A stretch of DNA of 64,000 nucleotides from Sphingobacterium rhinopitheci (GTDB lineage Bacteria > Bacteroidota > Bacteroidia > Sphingobacteriales > Sphingobacteriaceae), in NCBI RefSeq assembly GCF_022627575.1, contig NZ_JADEYQ010000001.1:310001-374000 (forward strand), in the 5' to 3' direction. The notes beneath the pieces were generated by a model, which saw nothing but the letters and a program-made list of their open reading frames with translations, was not told the origin of the DNA and did no database searches. The position numbers were made by a program, and so were the translations under genes. Below, one piece after another: positions 7,440-16,219 of the stretch (the first letter of the stretch is position 1; each line of letters starts with the position of its first letter).

Positions 7440-10373
7440 CTAACTACTAAATCTATAGCCTAATTTTCGCATGGCATTTACTTCAATACTATAGACTCCA
7501 AACTCTTCCATCACACGGCCATGTAACTCGTAGAAGCCCATGCCTAAGAATGGATATTGACGTAGTACAGGCGGAAAATGAACTGTATCCAACCAATTAC
7601 CTTCAGCATCGAGAAATGTACCGAAAGACATACGTTCCTTTTTTATGGTCCACGTATCTTTCGTTGTTACTAACCGACCTATTATCTTTATATTTTGTCC
7701 CAGGTATTGTGATAAGTTACCAGCATAAACAGTACCTGTTAAATAGTGCGGATCCAATAATTCAAAAAAATCACCTATCAAAAAACCTAATAAATCAAGC
7801 TCTTCCTTCCTATCCTCAAGCCTATCATCTTCAAATGTAGGCAATGTAAATTGTACTGATTCGCTAGCAAATAGTGTTACTTCCGCTTGCTTGTCGACAC
7901 GTTGCTTATTTCGGAAATTCGATTCCCATAATAATGTTTTCTTATCTACCCCTGTAAAACGAAGTGCACCGATACGGATCAATATATTCAATTGTTCGGG
8001 TTTGGGCTGCAATCGCAAGAGCACATCATTGAGATCACGATAAGGCCCTCTACATTTACGTTCTTCTTCTATCTTTCGTCCCAATGTTTCCTCTAAGCCC
8101 TGTAGATGAATAAAACCTACATATACCTCATCTCCCTCAATGCTGGTTAGGTATTCACTATGATTCAAACATGGAAGTTGAACTTTCCCACCATTGCGAC
8201 GAAGCTCATGAAAATAAAACTCCGTGTGGTAGAAACCACCAAAATTATTAATGACAGCGACGTAGAATTCCTTGGGATAATATGTTTTCAAAAATAAACT
8301 TTGATAACTTTCGACAGCAAAAGATGCGGAATGCCCCTTTGCAAAAGAATAACCACCAAAGCTCTCCATCTGTCGCCATACCTCCGTGGTCACCGCATCA
8401 TCATATCCAAAAGCATGACAATTGGCAAAAAACTTCTTTTTCAAATCGTCAAATTTATTCTCAGACCGATATTTACCACTCATTGCGCGGCGCAAAATAT
8501 CTGCTTCTTCCAGAGAGATGCCCCCAAAATGATGTGCTACCTTGATGACATCCTCTTGATATACCATCACACCATATGTTTCGGAGAGCAGTTCTTTCAT
8601 CTTAGGATGAAGATATTCTACCTTTTGGGGATCATGATAACGCTCGATATACTGCTTCATCATCCCCGATTGTGCTACACCAGGACGTATAATAGAGCTT
8701 GCGGCGACAAGTGTAATATAATCCGAACAGGCCAGCTTTCCTAACAATTGGCGCATGGCAGGACTTTCAATATAAAAGCAGCCTATAGTATTGGCCGTAC
8801 GAATTTGCTCCGCTAATATAGGATCGTTCAAAAAATCATCTATATTATGTATATCAATGTGCTTCCCTTTATTTTTTAGGATCAAAGCCAATGCATCCTT
8901 GATATGACCTAATCCACGCTGACTAAGTATATCCAACTTGTACAAACCTATACGATCTGCCTCAAACATATCCATATGAATCGTCGGAAAGCCTTTTGGT
9001 GGCAGTTCAATGACTCCGTATTGACACAATGGTTTTTCAGCAATAAGAACTCCTCCAGCATGTACACTTATATTGGTGGGAAAATCAACCATCAAAGCAC
9101 CATACTTCTGTATCCATCGTTGTATTTTATCTTGAGCATTCCATTCACGCTGTTTCACCAAGACATCGATCTCCTCTTTAGGTAGTCCAAACACTTTACC
9201 CAACTCCCGTACGATGGCGCGTCGTTGCATGGTATTATACATCCCTAATAAGGACACATACTGTCGACCATAACGGACAAACATATATTCAAAAATAGCA
9301 TCGCGATCTTGCCAAGAGAAATCAATATCAAAGTCAGGAGGAGAAGTACGGTTAGGATTCAAAAAACGCTCAAAATACAAGTCCAATTTTATAGGATCTA
9401 CATCCGTAATACGCAAACAATAAGCGACGACAGAATTTGCTCCACTACCACGACCAACATGATAAAATCCTTGCTCATTTGCATAGCGCAACATATCCCA
9501 AACAATCAAAAAATAAGCGTTAAAATTCTGATCGGCAATCATGTTCAACTCTTTCTCTACACGTTCCAAAGCCTGTTTATCCTTCATGCCATAGCGTATT
9601 TTACATCCTTCCAAAGCAAGTTTTCGCAACAAGGCCGCATCATCCTCCGCAGAGCTTGTAAAATACTTTTTATTCTTATCGGTTTGAAACTCCATAGCTA
9701 TATTACAAGACTTTATAACTTGGATAGTTTTGGAGATAACAAATGGAAAGCGCGCAAATAAGCTTACGATATCTTCCTCAGCATACATAATCTCATTTTT
9801 ACCCGCTATATCCTCAGGCTTCAATTTGGATAGTAAAGTATTGTGAGCGATAGCACGCAATATACGATGTACGTCGTAGTACGTTTTATCTTGATAGGTC
9901 ACAGGATGCATGACGACAAAACAATCCCGTCCCTGCGCAAACTGCCAATTCAATTTGCTTATATCATCAATACCTAATCCTATCAATTCATGAGGCCCTA
10001 ATTCTTCATTCAATTTTTGAGCTGTACACCGATAAATTACCCATACATTATCTAAGGAAAAATTAGGTGTATTCGGAAAATCTTCCTTGCGTTGTTTGTG
10101 ATACGATAAAAAAGTTTGAATGGCCAAAAGTCCTTCATTATTCTTTGCTAGTAGTACATAACAAAAATCATTGCCATTGCGAATTTCTGCCCCCACAATA
10201 GGCTTAATATCCTCTTGAATACATTTCTTCACAAAGTCCCAACAATCGGCAGTAGAATTAATATTCGTAATAGCCAAAGTCTTTACCTGAAGCTCTTTCG
10301 CTCGCGCAATCAATTTCTTGGTAGAATATGTACCATAATGAAAACTAAACCAACTCTTACAATTCAAAAACAT
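7440..10373 (-). CDS. DnaE-type DNA polymerase III alpha subunit, error-prone DnaE2/ImuC-like
   Basis: A 977-residue C-family polymerase, shorter than replicative DnaE (about 1160). The N-terminal PHP domain is present, but the HxH metal motif is replaced (FLNCKSWFSFHYGTYS). Catalytic residues are intact: PDFDIDF near residue 345 and GLYKLDIL near 475. A helix-hairpin-helix region (YRDLNDVLLRLQPKPEQ) is followed by KQAEVTLF, which resembles a beta-clamp motif, and a C-terminal OB fold (AGNLSQYLGQNIKIIGRLV). A tau-binding C-terminus is missing. Size and degenerate PHP fit the second, mutagenic DnaE that acts with a Y-family polymerase in lesion bypass; dinB lies 9 kb away. A -7 box (TATTTTTG on the minus strand, 10419-10426) gives a leader of about 40 nt. 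Confidence 0.88.
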   Translation of the reverse strand: MFLNCKSWFSFHYGTYSTKKLIARAKELQVKTLAITNINSTADCWDFVKKCIQEDIKPIVGAEIRNGNDFCYVLLAKNNEGLLAIQTFLSYHKQRKEDFPNTPNFSLDNVWVIYRCTAQKLNEELGPHELIGLGIDDISKLNWQFAQGRDCFVVMHPVTYQDKTYYDVHRILRAIAHNTLLSKLKPEDIAGKNEIMYAEEDIVSLFARFPFVISKTIQVIKSCNIAMEFQTDKNKKYFTSSAEDDAALLRKLALEGCKIRYGMKDKQALERVEKELNMIADQNFNAYFLIVWDMLRYANEQGFYHVGRGSGANSVVAYCLRITDVDPIKLDLYFERFLNPNRTSPPDFDIDFSWQDRDAIFEYMFVRYGRQYVSLLGMYNTMQRRAIVRELGKVFGLPKEEIDVLVKQREWNAQDKIQRWIQKYGALMVDFPTNISVHAGGVLIAEKPLCQYGVIELPPKGFPTIHMDMFEADRIGLYKLDILSQRGLGHIKDALALILKNKGKHIDIHNIDDFLNDPILAEQIRTANTIGCFYIESPAMRQLLGKLACSDYITLVAASSIIRPGVAQSGMMKQYIERYHDPQKVEYLHPKMKELLSETYGVMVYQEDVIKVAHHFGGISLEEADILRRAMSGKYRSENKFDDLKKKFFANCHAFGYDDAVTTEVWRQMESFGGYSFAKGHSASFAVESYQSLFLKTYYPKEFYVAVINNFGGFYHTEFYFHELRRNGGKVQLPCLNHSEYLTSIEGDEVYVGFIHLQGLEETLGRKIEEERKCRGPYRDLNDVLLRLQPKPEQLNILIRIGALRFTGVDKKTLLWESNFRNKQRVDKQAEVTLFASESVQFTLPTFEDDRLEDRKEELDLLGFLIGDFFELLDPHYLTGTVYAGNLSQYLGQNIKIIGRLVTTKDTWTIKKERMSFGTFLDAEGNWLDTVHFPPVLRQYPFLGMGFYELHGRVMEEFGVYSIEVNAMRKLGYRFSS

Positions 10374-10588
10374 AGTACAAGATTACGAATTTGAAATCTA
10401 TTTTACTAAAATTTTTAGCAAAAATACACAAACTAAGCCCTACTTAATCATCATCAATCATCTGCAAATAATAACAAAAGCAAATTTTCACCTACACAGA
10501 TAGAATAGCTATGTACTAGCATCAACAGATACCAATAAAAAATCAGTAGTGAATGCAATGAATAAGATTGAATACCATTTGAAAATAC

Positions 10589-10605
10589 ATTAGGAACATC
10601 CTAAT
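10589..10605. promoter_or_regulatory. 17-bp perfect inverted repeat, possible operator
   Basis: ATTAGGA, ACA, TCCTAAT forms a perfect 7-bp inverted repeat with a 3-bp spacer. It sits between the divergent polymerase and TatD genes, about 60 bp before TatD. The stem is too short and has no T-tract, so an operator is more likely than a terminator. The rest of the 290-bp intergenic region shows only AT-rich DNA. Confidence 0.35.
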
Positions 10606-10664
10606 AAGGATATTTTATTGCCTTTATCCCGAACAAATAATTCCAAAATTCGTACCTTACGGAC

Positions 10665-11324
10665 ATGTTACCTTACATCGACATCCATACGCATCAACAT
10701 ATTGTAGAAAACGAACTTTTTCAAGTTTTAAACACTATAATCGGCAAAGAAGAAGTACCAAATTCTATTTGTTCGGTGGGTATCCACCCTTGGTATTTTG
10801 ACAATAACCTGGATGAACAATATGCTTTATTAAGAGTAGCTATACAGCAACCAAATGTTATTGCTATTGGAGAATGTGGATTAGATAAAATTTGTAATAC
10901 CCCTTGGGATAGACAAATTCAAGTTTTTGAGCAACAGATTCAACTCGCCAATACCTCACAAAAGCCTTTGATTATCCACTGTGTACGTGCTTACGAAGAG
11001 GTTATATATGTTTTAATGGAACAAAAGGTACAGGTACCTGTTTTATTCCATGGCGTAAATAAGAAGCTTCCCTTAATCCAATCGCTTATCAAATTGGGGT
11101 ATTATATTAGCTTCGGGGCATTCATCTTAGATGGGCAGCATGACGAAGCCATAAAAACGATAGATTTAACCAAAATTTTCTTAGAAACAGACAATAAATC
11201 TACTAATATCATAGATATTTATTCTTACTTTTGTCGCGTTCGAAATATCAGTATTGAACAGCTTAAGCAGCAACTTGTTCAGAATATGTCGAATGTATTC
11301 AATTACAAAATAGTACCACAATAG
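10665..11324 (+). CDS. TatD family metal-dependent hydrolase
   Basis: A 219-residue TIM-barrel amidohydrolase; TatD relatives are DNases or other phosphoesterases. Metal ligands are visible in order: HTH near the N-terminus (residues 8 and 10), Glu in AIGECGLDK, His in PLIIHCVRA, His in LFHGVNKK and Asp in LETDNK. It is somewhat shorter than the usual 255-265 residues, which is common for the Bacteroidota branch. Downstream tcdA begins 5 bp after its stop, so they are co-transcribed. A TACCTTAC box ends 4 bp before the ATG, leaving almost no leader. Confidence 0.88.
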   Translation: MLPYIDIHTHQHIVENELFQVLNTIIGKEEVPNSICSVGIHPWYFDNNLDEQYALLRVAIQQPNVIAIGECGLDKICNTPWDRQIQVFEQQIQLANTSQKPLIIHCVRAYEEVIYVLMEQKVQVPVLFHGVNKKLPLIQSLIKLGYYISFGAFILDGQHDEAIKTIDLTKIFLETDNKSTNIIDIYSYFCRVRNISIEQLKQQLVQNMSNVFNYKIVPQ

Positions 11325-11329
11325 CATCC

Positions 11330-12061
11330 ATGAAAGATTTAGCTTGGTTATCAAGAACAGAAGCATTGATTGGCCGTGAGGCATTAGAAAAATTAGCAAA
11401 TTCACACGTATTAGTATTAGGTTTAGGCGGTGTTGGTTCCTTTGCTGCGGAATTTATAGCACGCTCTGGTGTCGGAAAGATGACGATCATAGACGGTGAC
11501 ACTGTAGATCCATCGAACCGAAATAGACAATTGCCCGCTTTAGCAACCAATCATGGTGTCTCCAAAGCACAAATCATGAAACAGCGTCTTTTGGATATCA
11601 ACCCAGAGTTAGACCTAACGGTATACGAAGAATTTATAATCCCTGACCGTGTTGAAAAGCTAATCGCAGAAAAACCTGATTACATCGTTGAAGCTATCGA
11701 TAGTATCACACCAAAATTATTTCTTATACGTCAAGCTTTTGATGCTAAGATTCCTTTTGTGAGTTCGATGGGAGCTGGAGGAAAAGTAGATCCTACAAAA
11801 ATAAAAATTGCTGATATTAGCGAGACATACAATTGTAAATTGGCTCACCATATACGTAAGAAACTGCGTAAACACGACATAAGAACGGGAGTTAAGGTCG
11901 CTTTCTCTACAGAATTGCACGACAAAGATTCTCTACTATATACGGATGGTACAAACTACAAAAAATCAGCCTACGGTACAATGTCTTACTTACCTGCTGC
12001 CTTTGGTGGAGCAATTGCTTCAGTCGCCATTCGAGATTTAATAGATATCAAAACAATATAA
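11330..12061 (+). CDS. tcdA: TcdA: tRNA threonylcarbamoyladenosine dehydratase
   Basis: A 243-residue E1-like (ThiF/MoeB) enzyme that uses ATP to cyclise t6A37 of tRNA into ct6A. The nucleotide-binding loop LGLGGVGSFAAEFIARSG occupies about residues 27-44, followed by the adenylation motif DGDTVDPSNRNRQ and by EAIDSITPKLFL. The C-terminal block YGTMSYLPAAFGGAIAS fits TcdA rather than MoeB, and there is no rhodanese domain or Zn Cys pairs. It follows TatD by 5 bp and is ended by a strong hairpin. Confidence 0.9.
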   Translation: MKDLAWLSRTEALIGREALEKLANSHVLVLGLGGVGSFAAEFIARSGVGKMTIIDGDTVDPSNRNRQLPALATNHGVSKAQIMKQRLLDINPELDLTVYEEFIIPDRVEKLIAEKPDYIVEAIDSITPKLFLIRQAFDAKIPFVSSMGAGGKVDPTKIKIADISETYNCKLAHHIRKKLRKHDIRTGVKVAFSTELHDKDSLLYTDGTNYKKSAYGTMSYLPAAFGGAIASVAIRDLIDIKTI

Positions 12062-12064
12062 AAA

Positions 12065-12102
12065 AAGCACCAAAGCTAGAAATTGATCTAGCTTTGGTGC
12101 TT
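12065..12102. terminator. 16-bp perfect hairpin terminator after tcdA
   Basis: AAGCACCAAAGCTAGA (12065-12080) pairs perfectly with TCTAGCTTTGGTGCTT (12087-12102), loop 6 nt. An A-tract precedes it, so minus-strand transcripts from the small peptide gene at 12150-12272 would also end here with a U-tract. Confidence 0.88.
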
Positions 12103-12149
12103 ATGAATACTACCTAACATTAGTATTATTGATTTTATTTCTAAAAGTA

Positions 12150-12272
12150 CTACTTATTCATTTTAACAATAAATTGGCCTAAGGAATAGCCGAAATTATA
12201 AATCAAAAATGCGGCTAATAATACAAAGGCTACAACAGCGATATTGGTAATCGTATTCCTACTTATCTTCAT
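12150..12272 (-). CDS. Single-TM peptide (40 aa), hypothetical
   Basis: Translation of the minus strand from the ATG at 12270-12272 gives 40 residues ending at TAG 12150-12152: a basic N-terminus MKISRNT, about 20 hydrophobic residues (ITNIAVVAFVLLAAFLIY), NFGYSLGQF and a short basic tail. Support comes from the coherent membrane-peptide composition, a perfect -7 box (TATTTTTG on the minus strand) about 22 nt before the ATG, and a terminator downstream at 12065-12102 that is well placed for this strand. It is too short for most gene finders. Function unknown. Confidence 0.5.
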   Translation of the reverse strand: MKISRNTITNIAVVAFVLLAAFLIYNFGYSLGQFIVKMNK

Positions 12273-12484
12273 AAAGAATAATTTACAATACGCAAAAATA
12301 GTATTTTCAATCCTAACTAATATTAATTATTAACACCCCATTTTGAAGGGTACTTTCATTCAAAAATATTAATGATTATATTTATATAAAAGATAATCGT
12401 TCAATTAAATAATATCAGCATCATTTTTACCGAAAAATATATCAGTCTTACCGAAGATCTCACTATACTAACCTAAACTTGATA

Positions 12485-12513
12485 TTGAATCTAATTGTAC
12501 TTATCTACATTTG
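12485..12513 (+). promoter_or_regulatory. Bacteroidota-type promoter of the DUF4342 gene
   Basis: TTG at 12485-12487, 18 bp, then TACATTTG at 12506-12513 match the phylum consensus TTTG-N19-TAnnTTTG. It predicts a start near 12518 and a leader of about 30 nt. Confidence 0.65.
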
Positions 12514-12546
12514 AAACAGAATCTGAAACACTAAATAAAAAAAGTT

Positions 12547-12843
12547 ATGGCATACAAAGAAACATACAACATTTCGGGAGAAAATTTACTTAAAAAAGTA
12601 AAAGATTTATTTAACGAAACTAACGTTACTAAAATCACTATAGCTGACAAAAATGAAAAAGAAATTATAAGCTTCCCGGTATCTATAGGTATTATAGGAC
12701 TCTTTTTAGCACCAGTATTTGCTGCTGTAGGTGGTATTGCGGCTATCGTAGCAGAGTGTAAGATCATCGTAGAACGCAAGGATGATGAACCTAGCAAAGA
12801 GCAGGATACGACAGATGAAGAGGAAATTAATCCTTTAGTTTAA
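12547..12843 (+). CDS. DUF4342 domain-containing protein
   Basis: A 98-residue protein. An N-terminal helical part (residues 1-35, GENLLKKVKDLFNETNVTKITI) is followed by the DUF4342 core: FPVSIGIIGLFLAPVFAAVGGIAAIVAECKI is a hydrophobic stretch at about residues 40-70. The tail is very acidic and disordered (DDEPSKEQDTTDEEE). Relatives often also carry an N-terminal UBA-like helix bundle. The hydrophobic part suggests membrane association. It has a good promoter and is followed 20 bp later by a Pmp3-like gene, so the pair probably forms a small envelope or stress operon. Confidence 0.75.
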   Translation: MAYKETYNISGENLLKKVKDLFNETNVTKITIADKNEKEIISFPVSIGIIGLFLAPVFAAVGGIAAIVAECKIIVERKDDEPSKEQDTTDEEEINPLV

Positions 12844-12863
12844 TTTTAAAAAAAAATACAAAA

Positions 12864-13061
12864 ATGATATTAATAGCAGTTCTATTTCCGTGGTTATCTT
12901 TTTTCTTAAGAGGGAAAATTATTAGAGGCTTTTTATGTCTAATATTACAAATAACATTAATCGGCTGGTTGCCCGCTGCTATTTGGGCAGTAGCATCACA
13001 GTTAGACGCTAGAAATAAAAAACGTATTAAAGATCTTCAATACAACGTACAATACAAATAA
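12864..13061 (+). CDS. YqaE/Pmp3-like small membrane protein
   Basis: A 65-residue protein with two TM segments and the spacing of the YqaE/Pmp3 family: LFPWLSFFLRGKIIRGF, then a second segment with IGWLPAAIWAV, and a basic tail (DARNKKRIKDLQYN). Members in bacteria and plants stabilise membrane potential under salt or cold stress. It lacks the double Pro of the first helix (PP) and has one Pro instead, so the match is by pattern. Second gene of the DUF4342 unit; a hairpin follows. Confidence 0.6.
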   Translation: MILIAVLFPWLSFFLRGKIIRGFLCLILQITLIGWLPAAIWAVASQLDARNKKRIKDLQYNVQYK

Positions 13062-13086
13062 CGTTTATTGTTTAGTTTAGTTAGAA

Positions 13087-13120
13087 AGGTCCGATCGTTT
13101 CTCTCAAAAACATCGGACCT
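13087..13120. terminator. Hairpin between the Pmp3-like gene and the convergent mutase
   Basis: AGGTCCGAT (13087-13095) pairs with ATCGGACCT (13112-13120), loop 16 nt. It lies between convergent genes and can serve the + strand unit; the T-tract is weak. Confidence 0.65.
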
Positions 13121-13144
13121 ATTTGTTATATTATTACAGGTATA

Positions 13145-14530
13145 TTATTTGGCAATGATTTCTTGAATTTCATTGATAATTTTTTGCGCAACAGCTTCTG
13201 CTGCCTCTGCCGATGGTCCTTCCGAATAGATACGAATAATAGGTTCCGTATTTGATTTACGCAAGTGTACCCATTCATTTTCAAAATCAATTTTCAAGCC
13301 ATCAATAATAGAATGATTTTCGTGTGCATATTTTGCTTGCATAGCAGACAATAAAGCATCAATATCTAAGTCTGGGGTCAACGTAATTTTATTCTTTGAC
13401 ATGTAATACTGAGGCAACTCGGCACGATAAGTAGAAATCTTAGTACCCAATTTTGCTAAATGAGACAATAAAATCGCTACACCTACCAAAGCATCACGTC
13501 CATAATGTGAAGCAGGATAAATCACACCACCATTACCTTCACCACCGATTATCGCATCTACTTCTTTCATCTTGGTAACGACATTTACTTCACCGACAGC
13601 AGCAGCGAAGTATTCACCACCATGTTTCAATGTCACATCGCGCAGTGCACGTGTAGAAGAAAGGTTGGATACTGTGTTCCCTTTTTTATTAGCAAGAATA
13701 TAATCTGCAACAGCTACTAATGTATACTCTTCACCAAATAATTCGCCATCTTCCATCATAAATACAAGACGATCGACATCCGGATCAACAGCAATACCTA
13801 AATCAGCACCATTAGCTAATACCGCAGCAGAAAGATCTGTCAAATGCTCTTTTAGAGGCTCTGGATTGTGCGGAAACTTCCCATTAGGCTCACAGTGAAT
13901 TTTAAAAATTGTCTGTACTCCTAAAGCTTCAAGCAAAGCGGGAATAAAAATACCACCTGTACTATTAACAGCATCTACAGCGACCTTAAAATTGGCCTTT
14001 TTAATCGCTTCAACATCAACATATTCTAACGCTAGAACTGCATCTATATGCTTTTGCAAATAGCTCTCATCATATTTTACAGTTCCTAAATCTTGCACTT
14101 CTGCAAAATCAAAATCCAAACTGTCACCTAAAGCCAATACTTCTTGACCTTCGATATCAGAAATAAATTCACCTTTATGATTTAATAACTTCAAAGCATT
14201 CCATTGCCCAGGATTATGTGAAGCAGTCAAAATAATACCACCAGCAGCATTTTCCAATGGAACAGCAATCTCTACAGTTGGAGTAGTAGACAATCCTAGA
14301 TCAATAACCTCAGCACCTATACTTTGTAAAGCACCAATCACTAGATTATTTACCATCTCACCAGATTCACGTGCATCACGTCCTACAACAAATTTTTTAT
14401 TACCTGTTTTCTGCATTAAAATTTTCCCATATGATGCTGTAAATTTTACAATATCAATTGGGGTCAAACCTTCTCCAGCACGTCCACCTATGGTACCACG
14501 AATTCCAGAAATTGATTTTATTAAAGTCAT
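13145..14530 (-). CDS. glmM: Phosphoglucosamine mutase (GlmM-type phosphohexomutase)
   Basis: A 461-residue alpha-D-phosphohexomutase that would interconvert glucosamine 6- and 1-phosphate for UDP-GlcNAc synthesis. The phosphoserine loop TASHNPGQWNALK has Ser104; metal loop DPDVDR follows near residue 255; sugar loop GGEGNGGVIYP; and the C-terminal phosphate-binding loop RKSNTEPIIRIYSEG. The sugar loop is not the GEMSGH seen in proteobacterial GlmM, so phosphomannomutase or phosphoglucomutase activity is an alternative; the annotation rests on family habit in Bacteroidota. Monocistronic, divergent from a PAP2 gene. Confidence 0.82.
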   Translation of the reverse strand: MTLIKSISGIRGTIGGRAGEGLTPIDIVKFTASYGKILMQKTGNKKFVVGRDARESGEMVNNLVIGALQSIGAEVIDLGLSTTPTVEIAVPLENAAGGIILTASHNPGQWNALKLLNHKGEFISDIEGQEVLALGDSLDFDFAEVQDLGTVKYDESYLQKHIDAVLALEYVDVEAIKKANFKVAVDAVNSTGGIFIPALLEALGVQTIFKIHCEPNGKFPHNPEPLKEHLTDLSAAVLANGADLGIAVDPDVDRLVFMMEDGELFGEEYTLVAVADYILANKKGNTVSNLSSTRALRDVTLKHGGEYFAAAVGEVNVVTKMKEVDAIIGGEGNGGVIYPASHYGRDALVGVAILLSHLAKLGTKISTYRAELPQYYMSKNKITLTPDLDIDALLSAMQAKYAHENHSIIDGLKIDFENEWVHLRKSNTEPIIRIYSEGPSAEAAEAVAQKIINEIQEIIAK

Positions 14531-14609
14531 ATTTTTGATTTATTTAAGAAGCCATAAAAATAGGTATTCTTAAATAAATTCAAGTTATTTCTCTAATATA
14601 AAAACAAAA

Positions 14610-14617
14610 ACATATCT
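14610..14617 (+). promoter_or_regulatory. -7 promoter box for the PAP2 gene
   Basis: TATCTTTG matches TAnnTTTG exactly in the glmM/PAP2 divergent region and predicts a leader of about 90 nt for the PAP2-ZIP pair. The -33 element is not clear. Confidence 0.4.
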
Positions 14618-14711
14618 TTGTTGCAACATTGTGTATTTTAAATACTAAAGATTTATTATTTTAGATCATAAATAAAACAGAAATCAACCTAAATACACAA
14701 ATTTACAACTT

Positions 14712-15296
14712 ATGTTAGATCAACTTATTCAATTCGATAAGGAGTTTTTCCTCGCTATAAATCAAGGGCTGAGTAATCCGGTATTTGATTGGTTACTTCC
14801 AATTTTACGTAATCCGTTTACATGGGCACCGCTCTATTTGTTTATCATTATTTTCTTAATCAAGCATTATGGAAAGATGGGAATACTTATCGTTGCATGC
14901 ATCTTAATAAATTTTGCAGCTACAGATGGTATCTCCTCACATTTAATCAAAAAAAATATCAAAAGAATACGTCCGTGTAATGATATAGAATTTAAACATG
15001 ATGTAAACGTAAGAGTACGCTGTGGTTCTGGATTTAGCTTCACTAGTTCCCATGCCACTAATCACTTTGGTATGGCTGTATTTTTGATCGTTTTACTACG
15101 TCGCAAGTGGAGACATATAGTCTGGATAGGTCTTGCATGGGCATTTATGATCTCTATATCGCAAATATATGTAGGCGTCCATTACCCTATAGATATATTA
15201 TGTGGAGCACTACTTGGTTCATTAATTGGATTTATTAACGGTAATATTTTCAAGCGATTTGTACCATCCTTTTTTGAAAACAAAACTGTACTATAA
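14712..15296 (+). CDS. PAP2 superfamily membrane phosphatase
   Basis: A 194-residue membrane phosphatase with about five TM segments. The three PAP2 motifs are KKNIKRIRPCND (KxxxxxxRP), SSHATNH (His as acid, Ala replacing the usual Gly of PSGH, which is common in this phylum) and SQIYVGVHYPIDILCG (catalytic His and Asp). Likely substrates are undecaprenyl pyrophosphate or phosphatidate-type lipids; UppP/BacA-like recycling is plausible but not proven. It is followed 9 bp later by the ZIP transporter. Confidence 0.87.
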   Translation: MLDQLIQFDKEFFLAINQGLSNPVFDWLLPILRNPFTWAPLYLFIIIFLIKHYGKMGILIVACILINFAATDGISSHLIKKNIKRIRPCNDIEFKHDVNVRVRCGSGFSFTSSHATNHFGMAVFLIVLLRRKWRHIVWIGLAWAFMISISQIYVGVHYPIDILCGALLGSLIGFINGNIFKRFVPSFFENKTVL

Positions 15297-15305
15297 ATAA
15301 CGCAT

Positions 15306-16208
15306 ATGACTCCTTTTTTAATTGTAGCTATTCTCTTCATCTCTGCTTTCATCAGTGGATTATCGGTATTCTTTGTAAAGAGAAACAATGCAAATTTTCT
15401 AAAGTTAATTCTTTCTTTTAGTGGTGCCTATTTGTTTGCTATAACCGTATTACATCTTATTCCACACGTCTATCATGCCGGAGGCAATACGAGTCCAGAA
15501 GTGATCGGCTTATACATCTTGGGTGGTTTTATTTTCCAACTGTTATTAGAACAATTTTCTCAAGGTATTGAACATGGCCATATTCATCATGACGAAAACG
15601 CAGGTTTTCCTATTGGTATCATGATTAGTTTATGTTTACATGCTTTCTTGGAAGGAATGCCTTTAGTATCGGGTCATAAGAACGAATTAGTCTTTGGTAT
15701 TGCTATACATCATATCCCTGCAGCCTTCGCTTTAGGTAGCTTATTACTAAATACATCATTACGTAAAAACAAAATCGTAATCATGTTATTTATTTTCGCC
15801 GCTATGACGCCAATGGGATATTTGACAAGTAAAGCATTAAGTCAAGGTGAAGTGAGCAATATTTCACAGTATTTTGATAAGATAATGGCAGTTGTAATTG
15901 GTATATTCTTACATATTTCAACGACAATCTTATTTGAATCAGGCTCTGCAGATCATCACCATTTCAACAAGAAAAAAATGGCTGCGGTATTTTTAGGAAT
16001 TGCTGTTTCACTTACTACATTTTTAATTCCGAGTCATGATCATGGTGACCATGAAGGACATAATCATGAGTCAGCTATTCCCAATACAGAGATAAAAGCA
16101 CACGACAATCAGCATGGTGAAGGACATACGCATGAAGATCATAGCGACCATAATCATGAAGATCACAGTGACCATAATCATGATGATCATAGCGACCATA
16201 ATCATTAA
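15306..16208 (+). CDS. ZIP family metal transporter with His-rich tail
   Basis: A 300-residue divalent-metal permease with about eight TM segments. Metal-path residues are visible in HAFLEGMPLVSGH and in IAIHHIPAAFALGSLL, the TM4/TM5 ZIP signatures. A His-rich cytosolic loop (EHGHIHHDENAG) precedes TM4, and the C-terminal 45 residues are almost pure His/Asp/Glu/Asn, encoded by 24-bp tandem repeats. Zinc is the best guess, iron or manganese possible. Co-transcribed with the PAP2 gene, convergent to a MarR regulator. Confidence 0.87.
   Translation: MTPFLIVAILFISAFISGLSVFFVKRNNANFLKLILSFSGAYLFAITVLHLIPHVYHAGGNTSPEVIGLYILGGFIFQLLLEQFSQGIEHGHIHHDENAGFPIGIMISLCLHAFLEGMPLVSGHKNELVFGIAIHHIPAAFALGSLLLNTSLRKNKIVIMLFIFAAMTPMGYLTSKALSQGEVSNISQYFDKIMAVVIGIFLHISTTILFESGSADHHHFNKKKMAAVFLGIAVSLTTFLIPSHDHGDHEGHNHESAIPNTEIKAHDNQHGEGHTHEDHSDHNHEDHSDHNHDDHSDHNH
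16134..16205 (+). repeat. Three 24-bp in-frame tandem repeats coding HEDHSDHN-type units
   Basis: Units at 16134-16157, 16158-16181 and 16182-16205 differ at only a few bases (gaagatcatagcgaccataatcat type) and encode the octapeptide E/D-D-H-S-D-H-N-H. They form the metal-binding tail of the ZIP transporter and could change copy number by slippage. Confidence 0.9.
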
Positions 16209-16219
16209 AATATAAATAA

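Noticed and set aside
8282..9761. Several + strand frames of 69-150 residues opposite the polymerase gene
   Set aside because: They have no start signals or domains, and the minus-strand polymerase is continuous across them.
16134..16205. Short tandem repeats considered as a CRISPR or satellite
   Set aside because: They are in frame, adjacent with no spacers, and encode the His-rich end of the ZIP transporter.
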